The notes below the pieces were generated by a model. The model ran no database searches. It was not told where the DNA came from and saw only the letters and a program-made list of their open reading frames with translations. This document shows positions 22,761 through 30,711 of a DNA stretch of 43,278 bases, piece after piece. This DNA comes from Candidatus Magasanikiibacteriota bacterium. Its GTDB lineage: Bacteria > Patescibacteriota > Patescibacteriia > Magasanikbacterales > GWA2-37-8. Position 1 is the stretch's first letter; each line of letters starts with the position of its first letter. A program made the translations under genes and the position numbers. The stretch spans positions 1 through 43,278 of the forward strand of contig SICD01000005.1 of NCBI GenBank assembly GCA_009694865.1, given 5' to 3'.

Positions 22761-23912
22761 TTATGAACCCTGGGAGCAGATCAAAAGCACTGGATCCCAC
22801 GTTTTAACCCCCGGGCACGCGCATTCAGTACCATTCCAATGCGTACGCTGGTCAGCCGTACACGTTGGCGTGGATGGGGAAGTATCCACCGGCGGCGCGG
22901 TTTTAAACGTCACCGGTACATACTCTGATTTTACAACAAATTGACGCGGGGCGGCAAAGCCAGAAGTTAGATCATTACTACCAGCTTCCACACTCCAACG
23001 ATACATTTTATCGTACTGCAAAATTCCCGCTGGCACCCTCACCGCCGAACATAGCCAATGATTTAGAGCGTCGTTGCAGCGGTTATCATCTTTTTGACGT
23101 GAGATAAAATCCCGCTCCCACACTTTATTATTGGTGTCGACATCTTGTACATACCACCGGAAATAATTACTCCCCGGCCCTTTATCAACCCACGAAAGTT
23201 GGGGCGTAAGGGACGTAACCACCGCTCCATCAAGGGGCGCCTCTAAGGCAGGCTTTACAGGCAACACCACGATAGTTGGAGGTAATTGCACTTTCAAAAA
23301 ATCATTACTGACAGCGTTCACGGGAACAACCGGCTTTGCGACGACAACACTCTGTGCCGCCGATTTACTAACCAGCTGTGCCAACTGTTTCTGCGCGTCC
23401 GGCAATTTGCCAAGCGCCACAGCAAGCTTGTTGTTCGCCTCATTTTTCTCTATTACTAAGTTGGTGCTATCTACGACAATATCTACCGCCATTAAAGTTT
23501 TTACTAAAGCCACCGCATTTTGGCTAAAAGTAGCCACTATTACGGCCGTCCCTTTTCCATCCATTCCATTATCAATCGAAGAAACAATCGCTGGAGTGGC
23601 GCCGCCGCTACCACGTAACACCGTACTTACTTTAAAAGCCGGGGTAGTATTGTTGCCAACATTCTTTACTGTCAGCTGAACAGTGGTTTGACCGACTTTA
23701 TTCGTGCCGAGTTTAACATTTTGATCGGCAATCAAATCAGCCGTCAGGTCGAACGACTTTTTAAAAACAACCGTCTTAGCAGCCACGCCCCCCGGCAACA
23801 CCGCTTGGGCCGAACTTACCGAGGCGACCAAAGCAACGCCTGCTAAAATTCCCGCAGTCGCGAGTCGGGTGAACCAGGTATGTTTTTGCTGTAAGCGTGA
23901 AGATTTTGTCAT
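22761..23912 (-). CDS. secreted CARDB-domain surface protein
   Basis: About 383 aa from ATG 23912 (MTKSSRLQQKH), chosen because it gives a normal signal peptide: basic start, hydrophobic GILAGVALVASVSS, cleavage after AQA. An ATG at 23930 is an alternative. Residues about 30-140 are a CARDB-type adhesion domain (TVQLTVKNVGNN ... VVDSTNLVIEKNEANN). About 210-320 is a fibronectin-III-like domain (LSWVDKGPGSNYFRWYV). The tail has a Cys-rich CTADQRTHWNGTECACPG segment. It begins just after the stop of the larger CARDB gene and is probably in its operon. Likely cell-surface. Confidence 0.75.
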   Translation of the reverse strand: MTKSSRLQQKHTWFTRLATAGILAGVALVASVSSAQAVLPGGVAAKTVVFKKSFDLTADLIADQNVKLGTNKVGQTTVQLTVKNVGNNTTPAFKVSTVLRGSGGATPAIVSSIDNGMDGKGTAVIVATFSQNAVALVKTLMAVDIVVDSTNLVIEKNEANNKLAVALGKLPDAQKQLAQLVSKSAAQSVVVAKPVVPVNAVSNDFLKVQLPPTIVVLPVKPALEAPLDGAVVTSLTPQLSWVDKGPGSNYFRWYVQDVDTNNKVWERDFISRQKDDNRCNDALNHWLCSAVRVPAGILQYDKMYRWSVEAGSNDLTSGFAAPRQFVVKSEYVPVTFKTAPPVDTSPSTPTCTADQRTHWNGTECACPGVKTWDPVLLICSQGS

Positions 23913-23937
23913 ATGGTTATAAGTAATCATAGTACAA

Positions 23938-26900
23938 TTATAGAGATAGAATTTGAATATCAATAAGATCACCCGGCTTTAATAGCCCCTGAGTGGAAAT
24001 TAATTGGTTACTCAACTCCAAACTATAAGATTTCGTTTCTAACCCTTTGAGACCAACTTGCTCCACCAAAATTACTTCGTGCTTCGTTGCTAGTTTGTGG
24101 CCTTGCACCATTTTACTGCCGTTGATGGTAATTTTCATTTGAAACGCGCCCGCTGAAACATTGCCTTCGTTTTTCACACTAAAACGCACAGTGCTGCCGG
24201 AACTTTTAGCAACTCCGGCGCCATTATTACCTCCGTAAAATATATTATAATTCTTACCTATGTATACTTCTTCAGCTGGCACTGTTAAAGAGGCGCTCTT
24301 TATGGTTTGCACAGCCCGATTATTATCTTCGTCGCTCTCGATAACTTCATTTTTATTATCTACTTCTAGAATAATTTCATTAAATTGTAATCCAGGATCA
24401 ATTTTCTTTGTATATACTTTTGTCTCTCCAGCCAGAAGACCGACGGCCTCATCATCATTCGCCGATACGTTAGCTCCAAAAAAGGTAATGTTCGTATTGA
24501 AACGACCAGTCGGCGTGTTGCCTTTATTAATAAGGCTGTAGGTAAGATACGAATTGCCTTGAAGATCCTTGCTGAGACTAATACCCTCCCCTTTCGCTTG
24601 ATCAGACAACACCGCTAAATCACGTGTGCCTTTAAAGGTGGCACTGTTATTATTCTCGTTGTTTTCAATAATTTGATTCTTGTTGTCTACCATTACATTA
24701 ATGGCTGGCAATTGTTCAACATTGGCGATAATATTTTTATCAAAGACGACAGTATACTCCTTCTCTTCCCCGGCCTCAAGACCGCTTGGTTCCGATATCG
24801 GATAGTGAACTGCTGACTCAAGTTCACCTACCACAATGTCGGTACTAAACGGACCGGTGGGAATAAGGCCATCATTTTTGACGGTGAAAAGGAAGGGATA
24901 GACTCCTTGAACACCTTTCTGCAACGCCATGGTTTCTTTTATTTGTAAGTCGTTGGACCAGGACAGAATCATGGTGTTGTTATCCTCATCACTCTCGGCG
25001 ACGGCGTTATTTTTGTCAACCGTGACCTCAACACTCAAAAATTGCTGCAAGTTATCTAGAGCCGCTTGGTCGATAATAAATGAATATACCTTTGTTTGGT
25101 TAACATTAAGTCCAACGCCTTCCATTACCGCCGGGAATAAATATTGTCCCGATCCGCCGGTACCGTTGACAGCCACCTTGCTAACAAACGGACCGCTCAG
25201 GCCGGTACCAGTGTTTTGTACAGCATAGCGAATTAAAAATAAACCCTTAACGTTTGGGCCTGGTTTAATTTTTTCTACCGACACTGGGGTAACAACCAAA
25301 TCCACTTTGGGAATTTTTACCAAAATTTGTTTCGCAAACGGACGATCCTCTACATCCGCGGGGTCCTCGTAGCCGGCAGTAATGAAATACAAATCGCTCG
25401 CGGCGTTCACTTCCAACACTTTGTTGCCTTTAAAAGGCTTTAGACTGCCGGCCACTTGTATCGGCGCCGCCTGGTTCATGGCTTGGCCATTCAGAGGTAC
25501 GGTGCTCCGGAAAATGCCAGAATTAGGGGCCGTCTCCGCCAACGTAATAAGCTCCGCGTCGTACGCTTGGTTAGGTGTAAACGGTAATATTTTATGTACT
25601 CCACCTGGCAAAATTGCAATGACTGGTTTGGCCACATACACCATGGCTGTTAACCCTTCACTCGTCAGCGAATCCATATTACGGGTATCATCAGAAACGG
25701 TAACATACAGCTGAGACGGCACGGTAGTGAGCTCAATTAACGGTGCGCTATCAGCATCTGTGATTAACACCGTAGCGTGATTGGTGATTTTACCGCCACT
25801 CTTATATTGCACTTTTGAATCACTTTTAAACGAACCCAGCACTTCTAAATTAATTCCTTTTTCTACCACAATATTATTTGTTCCTTGTAGCGTAAGATTG
25901 CCCTTAATTAGCTGGTGCGATGGCTTGCCATTACTTTGGAAAGAAACATTTGACACTTGCTGACCTTCTCGTTTTAAGAGCAAATTGTTAAACGTGGCGT
26001 CGGTTTCTATTGCCGCTGTATAATTATTGTCTCCAACTACCAAAGTGACCGTTCCACCAAGCGCGATAAACGTGGAACCTTTTTGTAAATGAAAATCTTG
26101 AAAGGCATAGATACTCCCATTAGCAGAAAAAGAACCGGATGGCTGTTGAAAAAAACCGCCATCGAAAATAATAGTGGTTTTGCTTCCGTTCTCAATTTTT
26201 CCGGCGTTAAGCGCGGTGCGTGCGGTACGGAGCATCGCTGTATCCTTGACGATAATTTTACCGCCATTACTTAACACACTATCAACAATTACCTGCGAAG
26301 ACCCGGGTATTACCAGAGTTTCTTTGCCAGCTGCCGAAGTAATCGTATCAAAAAAATATTTTCCTTCCAAAGTTAACTGGGTGTCTGCGGAACCCAAACT
26401 AAGACCCTCGGCAGTCACAAGCATTGTGTCGGAGAAAATTCTGAGCGGCAGATTCTTTCCGACATCTTCCTTAATGCTGACACTACCCATTTCCAGGCCC
26501 GCTAAAGTTCCTTTAAATTGGACGTCGGCCCCTAATTTTACTTTGGTTTTGGTAGCCATCTTGAAAGCACCGTTATTTTTAACCTCTAAGCCGCCTTTAA
26601 AGTAGATGCTGTTAGGACTGACGTTATACAAATTTTTAAAATCAAGCGTTCCATTGTCAATGGTGGTTGCTCCGGTAACAACAAGATTTGCTAAATTCAC
26701 CGCAACAGTAAATTCGGGATGGTTGGGTAAAATAATGCTATTTTTATAATTATTTCTAAGAGACGACATCGCGTTGCCGCTTGGCGCCATCAACACCCCT
26801 CCGTCTTTGATGATTAAATTCTTAACTTCAATTTTGTTATCGCCTGATATTTTATTAATTTGTCGATATTTAACAATTCCCAACAAATCCGCGGATTGTT

Positions 26901-27144
26901 CTTTCCCAAGGACTACATTAGCCAAATACACCGTTTGATTTTTTCCAATAATAGCCGTATCGCTTCCTCCAGGCATATGACCCTCACAATTCTTCCAGTT
27001 TGCTTCGCTAAGAAAAAAACTCTCATTATCACCATCGCGTTCGTAAACACACTCAGCCGCCGCTGCCGGCCGTGCCATCGCCGCGATAGACACTACACTC
27101 AACACCCCCACTAACCATACCATTACTTGGACTTTCTTTGGCAT
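23938..27144 (-). CDS. large secreted protein with CARDB repeats
   Basis: About 1068 aa from ATG 27144 (MPKKVQVMVWLVG), which starts a clear signal peptide ending in ARPAAAAE; an ATG at 27177 is also possible. Residues about 30-460 look like a parallel beta-helix or similar repeat fold (LGADVQFKGTLAGLEMGS and related strands). Next is an Ig-like segment (PGGVHKILPFTPNQAYDAE). At least three CARDB-type repeats follow, each ending in an acidic VxEsDEDNN signature: AVAESDEDNN, QIIENNENNN, EVIESDEDNN. No C-terminal anchor is obvious. Probably a surface adhesin. Promoter is a perfect TTGACA-N17-TATAAT. Confidence 0.8.
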   Translation of the reverse strand: MPKKVQVMVWLVGVLSVVSIAAMARPAAAAECVYERDGDNESFFLSEANWKNCEGHMPGGSDTAIIGKNQTVYLANVVLGKEQSADLLGIVKYRQINKISGDNKIEVKNLIIKDGGVLMAPSGNAMSSLRNNYKNSIILPNHPEFTVAVNLANLVVTGATTIDNGTLDFKNLYNVSPNSIYFKGGLEVKNNGAFKMATKTKVKLGADVQFKGTLAGLEMGSVSIKEDVGKNLPLRIFSDTMLVTAEGLSLGSADTQLTLEGKYFFDTITSAAGKETLVIPGSSQVIVDSVLSNGGKIIVKDTAMLRTARTALNAGKIENGSKTTIIFDGGFFQQPSGSFSANGSIYAFQDFHLQKGSTFIALGGTVTLVVGDNNYTAAIETDATFNNLLLKREGQQVSNVSFQSNGKPSHQLIKGNLTLQGTNNIVVEKGINLEVLGSFKSDSKVQYKSGGKITNHATVLITDADSAPLIELTTVPSQLYVTVSDDTRNMDSLTSEGLTAMVYVAKPVIAILPGGVHKILPFTPNQAYDAELITLAETAPNSGIFRSTVPLNGQAMNQAAPIQVAGSLKPFKGNKVLEVNAASDLYFITAGYEDPADVEDRPFAKQILVKIPKVDLVVTPVSVEKIKPGPNVKGLFLIRYAVQNTGTGLSGPFVSKVAVNGTGGSGQYLFPAVMEGVGLNVNQTKVYSFIIDQAALDNLQQFLSVEVTVDKNNAVAESDEDNNTMILSWSNDLQIKETMALQKGVQGVYPFLFTVKNDGLIPTGPFSTDIVVGELESAVHYPISEPSGLEAGEEKEYTVVFDKNIIANVEQLPAINVMVDNKNQIIENNENNNSATFKGTRDLAVLSDQAKGEGISLSKDLQGNSYLTYSLINKGNTPTGRFNTNITFFGANVSANDDEAVGLLAGETKVYTKKIDPGLQFNEIILEVDNKNEVIESDEDNNRAVQTIKSASLTVPAEEVYIGKNYNIFYGGNNGAGVAKSSGSTVRFSVKNEGNVSAGAFQMKITINGSKMVQGHKLATKHEVILVEQVGLKGLETKSYSLELSNQLISTQGLLKPGDLIDIQILSL

Positions 27145-27222
27145 ATGATTTGACGAAATCATGTCGCGCAACGTCATTTGAGGCGCGACGTTAAAAAATT
27201 ATTAATAATCGGGACATGATTA

Positions 27223-27251
27223 ATTATAAACTGCTATGGGTCTTTTGTCAA
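27223..27251 (-). promoter_or_regulatory. consensus promoter for the CARDB operon
   Basis: Minus strand TTGACA (27246-27251), 17-bp spacer, TATAAT (27223-27228): a perfect sigma70 promoter. Confidence 0.85.
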
Positions 27252-27302
27252 AAAAATGAGAAGGCCAGGTCCGGTGGACCTGGCTGAAAAACCCTCCTTC
27301 TC
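27251..27302 (-). terminator. terminator of the GC-rich lipoprotein gene
   Basis: GAGAAGG pairs with CCTTCTC (27258-27264 with 27296-27302), enclosing CCAGGTCC/GGACCTGG. On the minus strand it ends in ATTTTTTT, whose last bases run into the -35 box of the CARDB promoter. Confidence 0.75.
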
Positions 27303-27310
27303 ATCTTTTT

Positions 27311-27661
27311 CTACCCGCCCGGGGGTTTGCACTCCCCTCGGAAGTCGGCGGTGCACTGATGGTAATGGTCGCAGGCGCGACTGTACGTGACCAACGTTCC
27401 ACCGGGCGTGCACTCCGGCTCAAGACCCGGGCCGCAACAGTCGCGGTCGTCCCGGCACGGGCGACAGAGCTGCTCCTGGCCCAGGCACCCATTACTGGGG
27501 TCGTGGGGGTCAGTCGGCGTCCACCGGCCGCGACAGGCGGGATGAGCCATGTCCTGGGGCGCCGCCTGGAGATCCGCGTTCGGATCCACGTACGGGAGCG
27601 GGTCGTTGCTACCGTAGCACGCGACCAGAAACAGAACGACGGTGGTCAAAACGTTTTGCAT
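27311..27661 (-). CDS. Cys-rich lipoprotein, GC-rich
   Basis: About 116 aa. The start MQNVLTTVVLFLVACYGS has a GGAGGTG ribosome binding site and gives a lipoprotein signal with lipobox LVAC, so the mature N-terminal Cys is probably lipidated and the protein anchored outside the membrane. The mature part has many cysteines (CLGQEQLCRPCRDDRDCC, CTPGG, ACDHYHQC, GEC), suggesting disulphide bonds; this style is common in myxobacterial lipoproteins (impression only). GC3-rich, stop TAG, unlike the flanking CARDB gene. Own promoter and terminator. Confidence 0.7.
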   Translation of the reverse strand: MQNVLTTVVLFLVACYGSNDPLPYVDPNADLQAAPQDMAHPACRGRWTPTDPHDPSNGCLGQEQLCRPCRDDRDCCGPGLEPECTPGGTLVTYSRACDHYHQCTADFRGECKPPGG

Positions 27662-27766
27662 CGGACACCTCCGAAAAAGTGAGTACCTGTTCGTCGGTAT
27701 GACGTTCATGGGTACGTAGCAAGAAACAGTTGCTATTTCCTATCACACACCCAAAAAAGATTAATT

Positions 27767-27795
27767 ATCTTATCATACCATGAGGCAATTGTCAA
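27767..27795 (-). promoter_or_regulatory. promoter for the GC-rich lipoprotein gene
   Basis: Minus strand TTGACA (27790-27795), 17-bp spacer, TAAGAT (27767-27772). A GTACC/GGTAC hairpin lies in the leader. Confidence 0.7.
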
Positions 27796-28063
27796 ACGTA
27801 TGAATAGTTAAAAAAATTTACCCCTAATCAAATTGTTTAAAAAATAAAAAATCTTTCCCCTGTGCATAACTTCGCATTCTGCTCTTTATCTTTTTTAGAA
27901 TACACTATATAATATACCTAGGTCGAAAAAAATTTTTTACAGGAATGCTTGTCATGTAAAAAATTCTTCTAAAAATTTTTTTCTCGCGTTCGCGAGGTAA
28001 GAAAAAAATTTATCTTTAGCCGCTCACTCGAGCGCGCTACACAAATGATAGGAGGTGTCTACT
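27796..28063 (+). promoter_or_regulatory. AT-rich structured leader of the lysine-rich peptide gene
   Basis: TATAAT at 27908-27913 has only a poor -35 (TTTATC) 17 bp upstream. Downstream are two hairpins: TTTTTTAC/GTAAAAAA (about 27930-27968), and a long one centred on CTCGCGTTCGCGAG (27983-27996) extended by T-rich/A-rich arms. No other gene seen. Confidence 0.4.
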
Positions 28064-28132
28064 ATGGCAACGAAAAAGAAAGCCGCCAAGAAAGGCAAAA
28101 AGAAAGCCGCTTCAAAGAAAAAGAAACGTTAG
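28064..28132 (+). CDS. 22-aa lysine-rich peptide
   Basis: ATG at 28064 follows a strong AGGAGGTG with a normal spacing. The 22-residue product begins MATKKKAAKKGKKK and ends KKKKR; more than half is Lys or Arg, the rest Ala, Gly, Ser. It resembles the basic tails of histone-H1-like proteins and would bind nucleic acid non-specifically (inference). A terminator follows 10 bases after the stop, supporting an independent transcription unit. Confidence 0.65.
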   Translation: MATKKKAAKKGKKKAASKKKKR

Positions 28133-28141
28133 TCTTTTAAA

Positions 28142-28171
28142 AATCCCCCGAGTAATCGAGGGATTTTTTTT
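28142..28171. terminator. bidirectional terminator
   Basis: AATCCC..CGA pairs with TCG.GGGATT, followed by T8. It lies between the peptide gene and the converging EndoQ gene. Confidence 0.75.
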
Positions 28172-28172
28172 A

Positions 28173-29576
28173 TTAGAACAATCGTGGTTGTTTCGTCCCA
28201 GCAGGTTTACTCAAAGGAAATGGGTCAACCACGCCATATTGCCCATCAAACCCGGGCACAATTTTTACCTTACCTGCGCGCATATGCTGTATTCCCAAGG
28301 CAATATTTTTGTCATTCACAGCCTGTTCAATATCCTGTATATCCTTATATAATAAAATCTCAAATTCATTACCCAGCGCTGGCACCAGCCGCCGATACTC
28401 CACCTCAACCGCTTTGCTCTTTTTTCCAACCCCTAAACACGCGCTAATAATTTCCCGGAGCGGAACAATATATTTGTGGGGGATAAAATTTTCTTGAATG
28501 ATTTTATCTTCCGATCGATCCGATAGTTCATCCACGCGGTACAAAACTCCCACCGTGACTTTTTTCTTGCATACGGGACAAATTCCCTTATTTCGTTTCG
28601 TCTCGGCTGGCGTACAAGAAAATTTACAGTCCCGGTGTCCATCGTAATGGTACATCCCCTCCTCCGGATAAAATTCAATCGTGTATAAAAACTTTTTCTT
28701 ATCCCCGGTTTTTAAAATTCGCCGAATCTCATCATACGTAATATCTTTTTCATTCTCAAACGCAAACACATTAGCCTCGCGCCCCAAATTATCCAAACTG
28801 TGGGCGTCCGAATTTGAAACAAGCGTAATGTTGTCTAAATTCGTGAGACGGCGGTTCATGGGCGGGTCACTAGAGAGGCCGGTTTCAATCGCAAAAATTT
28901 CCGGCGTTAACTCTTCAAAACATTCCTCCAAAGAATCGTAACCAGACTTAGATCCAAACACCGCAAACCACGGCGTCCACGCGTGCGCCGGAATTACCAT
29001 CATGCGTGGGTCAATATCCAGGCACATCTTTACAATCTCTTTCCCCGTAATCCCAATAATTGGCCGGCCATCGGCATGCAAATTGGCTCCATAATCAAGC
29101 AACGCTTGATTAAACCGCTTCGCCACCGCCAAATTTGGAGCATAAATGAGTAGGTGCAAACGCCGCACTTTCTCCTTATGTTTGTAAATACAAGAAATCT
29201 CCGTCCCAACAATAAATCGCACCGGCGTCGACATTGTCATCCTGAGTCGGAGCGAAGAGCCTGTCCTGAGGCTCGCGCCGAAGGAATCTAGTTCATTCGA
29301 TTGGCCAACTAGATTCTTCGCTTCACTCAGAATGATATGTGACTGAGCCAGAGATCCCTCCTGCGGTCGGGATGACAGTTGGTACAAACCACTCTTCCCA
29401 ATCTCTTCCAAATTCTCTTCCAAGTGTTCCATCCACTTGGGATGCGTAAAATCCCCTGTCGACACAATCCCAACCCCCTTCTCCCCACACGCCTTGGCAA
29501 TTGCGGGCAACTCCAACAGCGGCGAGCACGCCCGCGCGTATTTGGAATGAATGTGGAGATCGGCGACCACCTCCAT
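28173..29576 (-). CDS. endonuclease Q-like PHP-domain nuclease
   Basis: 467 aa from ATG 29576. EndoQ cuts DNA 5' of deaminated bases (uracil, hypoxanthine). The PHP metal motifs are present: ADLHIHSKYARACS (6-19), STGDFTHP (39-46), PAHAWTPWF and SNSDAHSL. The C-terminal part has the family zinc motif CKFSC ... GICPVCKKKVTVGVLYRVDELSDR-type block. Residues about 67-115 are encoded by an inserted repeat (29235-29377), in a loop between PHP strands, without breaking the frame. The gene starts one base after the rluA-like stop, so the two are an operon. Confidence 0.82.
   Translation of the reverse strand: MEVVADLHIHSKYARACSPLLELPAIAKACGEKGVGIVSTGDFTHPKWMEHLEENLEEIGKSGLYQLSSRPQEGSLAQSHIILSEAKNLVGQSNELDSFGASLRTGSSLRLRMTMSTPVRFIVGTEISCIYKHKEKVRRLHLLIYAPNLAVAKRFNQALLDYGANLHADGRPIIGITGKEIVKMCLDIDPRMMVIPAHAWTPWFAVFGSKSGYDSLEECFEELTPEIFAIETGLSSDPPMNRRLTNLDNITLVSNSDAHSLDNLGREANVFAFENEKDITYDEIRRILKTGDKKKFLYTIEFYPEEGMYHYDGHRDCKFSCTPAETKRNKGICPVCKKKVTVGVLYRVDELSDRSEDKIIQENFIPHKYIVPLREIISACLGVGKKSKAVEVEYRRLVPALGNEFEILLYKDIQDIEQAVNDKNIALGIQHMRAGKVKIVPGFDGQYGVVDPFPLSKPAGTKQPRLF
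29235..29377. repeat. composite dispersed repeat inside the EndoQ-like gene
   Basis: A TGTCATCCTGAG...CTCAGAATGATA palindrome, with inner CTAGTTCATTCGATTGGCCAA and ACTAGATTC, joined to a half copy of the CAGAGATCCCTC...GGGATGACA family. Translates in frame as ILSEAKNL and following residues. Confidence 0.8.
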
Positions 29577-29577
29577 A

Positions 29578-30243
29578 TTAAATAAAAGAATTAAAGTCTT
29601 TAGGAATTGGTACCTCAACTATGACCAGTTCGCTTGTAGTGGCCGTTGCAAAAGCCAGCGACGTGGCCGCCAACGCTAACACCTGATTAGGCAACTGTTT
29701 TGAGGCTCCGTACTTCACATCCCCAACTATTGGGGATCCGATATACCCCAGCTGCGCCCTAATTTGGTGCGACCGCCCCGTACCGAGCTTAACTTTGAGC
29801 AAAGAATATTTTCCATTTGACTTAACCACTTCATAACTTAAATCTGCTCGCTGGCTTCCCGTAGTCTGTAGTCTGTGGACGGTAGTCCGATTCGTATTCT
29901 CATCCTTTGTTAAAAAATGCACCAAAGTTTCTTTCTCTTTTTTTAATTTTCCTTCCACTACGGCATGATAAATTTTTTCTACTGTGTGATTTCTAAACTG
30001 CTCTGAAAGTCGGCTCGCCCCCTTACTCGTCTTCGCAAAAAGAATGATTCCCTGCACATTCCTGTCGAGCCGATGCAATAACCCCAAAAAAACTTTCCCT
30101 GTTTTATGATACTTTTGTTTTAAATAATATTTCACCTCATCCATCAAAGTCGGGTCGCCCGTCACATCTCCCTGTACCAAAACGCCGGCCGGTTTATAGA
30201 CGGCAATGAGATGATTATCTTCGTAGAGCACTTGTAAGGGCAT
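29578..30243 (-). CDS. RluA-family pseudouridine synthase
   Basis: 221 aa. The catalytic block is LLHRLDRNVQGIILFAKT (about 57-74), with the active-site Asp in HRLD. Further family blocks are YHAVVEG, KLGTGRSHQIRAQLGYIGSPIVGDVKYG. No S4 domain is present, so it is a short form; the target (rRNA or tRNA) cannot be told. ATG at 30243. It overlaps nothing and leads the rluA-endoQ pair. Confidence 0.93.
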   Translation of the reverse strand: MPLQVLYEDNHLIAVYKPAGVLVQGDVTGDPTLMDEVKYYLKQKYHKTGKVFLGLLHRLDRNVQGIILFAKTSKGASRLSEQFRNHTVEKIYHAVVEGKLKKEKETLVHFLTKDENTNRTTVHRLQTTGSQRADLSYEVVKSNGKYSLLKVKLGTGRSHQIRAQLGYIGSPIVGDVKYGASKQLPNQVLALAATSLAFATATTSELVIVEVPIPKDFNSFI

Positions 30244-30250
30244 GGGATTA

Positions 30251-30278
30251 TATGCGAATGCGCTGAGACGCCACGAAT
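30251..30278. repeat. left inverted repeat of the GxxExxY gene
   Basis: TATGCGAATG and GCCACGAAT match, inverted, ATTCGTGGG and GGCCATTCGCAT at 30684-30711. Confidence 0.65.
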
Positions 30279-30295
30279 TTTGCCAATCAACACTA

Positions 30296-30682
30296 TTAAT
30301 TAGTTACTCTCCAAATTTGCAGAGGCCGTACTCTAAAATTAACTAATAAACCCAAACGTAAATTCAATGCTTCTAAATAACGCAGTAGCTGAATTTTGTG
30401 ATCTTTAGTGAGTCTGTCCGTGGCTTTAAACTCAATAACTATTTTATTATCGACAACTAAATCGGCACGAAAATCTCCTATGACCACGCCATCTATTACT
30501 ACATGTAACGACGCTTCAGCAACATACGAGATGCTTTTGCTTTTCAAGAATGCGCAAACAGCTTTCACATAATGTTTTTCCTGGAACTTAGTTCCTAACT
30601 TATTTTGAACATCAAACAAGACACCATTAAGTTGATAGGATAGTTCTTGGTAAATAATTCCTCCCATATTCTCTATTCGCAT
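30296..30682 (-). CDS. GxxExxY-family protein
   Basis: 128 aa. The pattern matches the small GxxExxY family (TIGR04256 in my memory): LNGVLFDVQNKLGTKFQEKHY at the N-terminus, then a PD-(D/E)XK-like core GDFRADLVVDNKIVIEFKATD and a conserved tail LRLGLLVNF. The core suggests a nuclease fold but the function is unknown. The first motif is degenerate (KFQEKHY). ATG at 30682; MGGIIYQEL five codons later is an alternative. The gene is flanked by inverted repeats of about 28 bp. Confidence 0.85.
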   Translation of the reverse strand: MRIENMGGIIYQELSYQLNGVLFDVQNKLGTKFQEKHYVKAVCAFLKSKSISYVAEASLHVVIDGVVIGDFRADLVVDNKIVIEFKATDRLTKDHKIQLLRYLEALNLRLGLLVNFRVRPLQIWRVTN

Positions 30683-30683
30683 T

Positions 30684-30711
30684 ATTCGTGGGCCCTCAAG
30701 GCCATTCGCAT
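30684..30711. repeat. right inverted repeat of the GxxExxY gene
   Basis: Inverted partner of 30251-30278; covers the end of the unit up to the stop of the RlmI-like gene. Confidence 0.65.
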
